Assembly (NCBI GenBank): GCA_035582835.1
Contig: JAYKAV010002931.1
Location: 609,117-673,116 of the forward strand
From: Phoebastria nigripes
Lineage: Eukaryota; Chordata; Aves; Procellariiformes; Diomedeidae
DNA length: 64,000 nucleotides
Direction: 5' to 3'
Under the pieces are notes generated by a model that worked only from the letters and a program-made list of their open reading frames with translations, searched no databases and had not been told where the DNA came from. How positions within the stretch are numbered: the first letter of the stretch is position 1; each line of letters starts with the position of its first letter. A program made the position numbers and the translations under genes. This document shows positions 62,290-64,000 of the stretch, one piece after another.

Positions 62290-63045
62290 GTACTGAGAGA
62301 TGAAAGACATGTATCACATGCTTCTGAAAAGAGGGAAACAGAGAGATATGGCACCTGAGATATGGCAAAGGCTTGCTGAGGTCCCACTGCTCCACTGGGA
62401 GACATGGCTATGCTGCATGTGAAGCTACATTGCAAGATGACCTGGTATTTTTAGGCTCTTCAGCGCCTATTGTCTTGCAGTTCATGGGGAATTTGGCCAC
62501 AGCCAGCCACAGATCATGAGGCACAGGAGCTGCATTTGCTGCTTACAAACTGCACAGTTTGTGAGTCACAGATTGGTCACTCTGCTAGAAAGTCATCAGT
62601 TTCCAAGGTCTCTCTTAGTGTTTTTTCAGAGAGAGTTTGATGTCTATGACCTCCTCCCATGCTTCTAAGTTCTCATTTCTGTGGGTATGGAAGCCCTGGT
62701 GCAGACATCATCTTGATTTCAAAGCTGCACCAGGATAATTGCATGCACAAATGTATTTCTTTGCCTAACCCAGCTAGCTGCATAAGCTTGCAAAGTCCAG
62801 CTCCACTTGCTATCATTCAGCCAACCACTTACTCATCACTTGCCGCAGCTCCTTTCTCAAGTCCTTGATGTTTGGATGCCCCTTGCATCACATTCTGCTC
62901 TCACATGTGCCCAGGGAAATTTGCATAGGTGTGTTTTGAGGATGTGGGGTGAGAGGAGAGCAAGGCGTACTATCAAAACAAAGAGTAAGGATGGAAATAA
63001 AATGTCAGAATTCAGACAAACAGTTCAATAAGTATTTCACCCATT

Positions 63046-63110
63046 CAAAAAACAAACAAACAAACAAAACCAAACAAAACCAAAACCAAAAACAAAAAAC
63101 AAAGGAAAAA
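63046..63110. repeat. AAAC-rich simple repeat
   Basis: About 65 bp built of CAAA, CAAAAC and AAAAAC units with almost no G or T. It may be a decayed poly-A tail that mutated into a microsatellite, but no element body adjoins it. Confidence 0.9.
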
Positions 63111-63865
63111 TATCTCCTACAGTCCTGGTGATTTTAAACTGAAAGTGCTTGTCATCCTCCCAACTTTTAAAAAGCAAAAGGCTGCTTAGTGCTGTTAATC
63201 ACTCCACAGGTTAGAAAGAATCTCTAAGAAAGTTAAGGCCCTCATGGTGACAAACTCTTCAAAACATCAGCCAATGAATAAGATTCCTTTAAATAAACCC
63301 TTTAAACGTGTCCCTGTTCGCGTCTATGTCCATCTGTGTATGGCCAGTAGAGACAGTATGTTTGGAGCTGAAAGGAAGGCCATGAGTTGATACGAGTTCT
63401 GCAGTTGAACGTACAGGAGAATCTGGGGGATCTGCATAGGCAAGCTATGGTATTGCATTTGGGGTAAAAGGCAGGCTTTGGGGAAGATCCATGGCTTTGT
63501 GCTGGGAAATGACCATATTCTTTAGAGTGTGCAAGGGGAAAAGATTTGGTTTTTAAGACCTATGTATTTAGAGGTATTTAAAAACCAGTACTATTTCACA
63601 CAGAACGACAGTGGAGTAATAAGTGAAACAATTGGTAAAACTAATAGTATAAGGAATATAATGTTTTTGGTTGAGCTATACATAAGGNACATTAAGCAAA
63701 AGATTCTGTACTAAGATTCCCTCCTGATATGGCTATAGAAAACAGAATAGTAAAAGTGAGTTTATCCAAGCTTCTGCCTCTGTGAAGAATACTTGATTTT
63801 GTACACTTCATTCTGCATCTTAGAAAGATAACCCATGGACAGTGTGCCAGAATGAACTAAGTACC

Positions 63866-64000
63866 TGTCGTGGTTTAACCCTGGCAGCACCTAAACACCA
63901 CGCAGCCGCTCGCTCACCCCCCTGGCTCCAGTGGGATGGGGGAGAGAATCGGAAGGGCACGAATAGGAAAACTCGCGGGTTGAGATAAAAACAGTTTAAT
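63866..64000 (-). mobile_element. ERVL-type LTR, antisense, cut by the window edge
   Basis: The sequence starts TGTCGTGGTTTAACCCTGGC, the reverse complement of the end of the LTR at 59,239-59,801. It follows that LTR backwards through the CTCAACCC and TTAAACTG blocks to the window end. It is therefore the 3' end of an LTR of the same subfamily on the minus strand. Whether it is solo or part of a provirus depends on sequence beyond 64,000. Confidence 0.93.

Larger units (their letters stand above)
59807..63865. other. Unique noncoding DNA
   Basis: AT-rich sequence between two LTRs of the same subfamily in opposite orientation. No gene is recognised. It contains a 26-bp tandem duplication at 61.57 kb, a weak exon-like segment at 62.1 kb and an AAAC-rich tract at 63.05 kb. 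Confidence 0.6.

Noticed and set aside
59239..64000. A provirus bounded by the LTRs at 59.24 and 63.87 kb
   Set aside because: The two LTRs are in opposite orientation. The left one has its own target duplication, and no retroviral coding remnants lie between them.

Overview
The window looks like nuclear DNA from a bird. Three things point there: a CR1 retrotransposon ending in the avian ATTCTATG tail repeats, several LTRs of a type I associate with endogenous retroviruses of neoavian birds, and long stretches of single-copy, AT-rich, CpG-poor sequence. I cannot name the species or the chromosome. I find no protein-coding gene I can defend. The longer open frames have no recognisable domain and lie in GC-rich, purine-rich or repeat DNA. 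The one recognisable protein fragment is the decayed C-terminal end of a CR1 ORF2.

Layout. 1-4,982 is unique noncoding DNA. 4,983-5,431 is a CR1 copy whose 5' part is inverted. 5,432-16,880 is unique DNA with one exon-like segment. From about 16.9 kb the GC content rises and leads into the likely functional core at 17.8-21.6 kb. That core holds a strong CpG island in two blocks split by an A/C-rich tract, then about 2 kb of AT-rich DNA that unusually keeps its CpGs, then a second small CpG island. It resembles the unmethylated domains around vertebrate developmental genes, but the gene it serves is not visible here. 21.6-38.4 kb is ordinary noncoding DNA with an old tRNA-derived SINE at 34.4 kb.

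From 38 kb onward ERVL-type elements dominate. At 38,370-39,952 lies an internally deleted provirus: 68 bp of 5' LTR, a tandem array of units about 48 bp long, the 3' internal end, and a full 3' LTR. Solo LTRs lie at 53,389-53,984 and 59,239-59,801, and an antisense LTR runs off the right edge from 63,866. The three elements with both ends in the window are flanked by 5-bp target duplications, each now carrying one mismatch. An old dimeric tRNA-derived SINE lies at 49.65-49.88 kb. A few exon-like segments (2.6, 15.3, 55.8 and 62.1 kb) are listed at low confidence.

I see no previously undescribed gene system. The most informative features are the CpG-retaining regulatory domain and the structures left by retroelement insertion.
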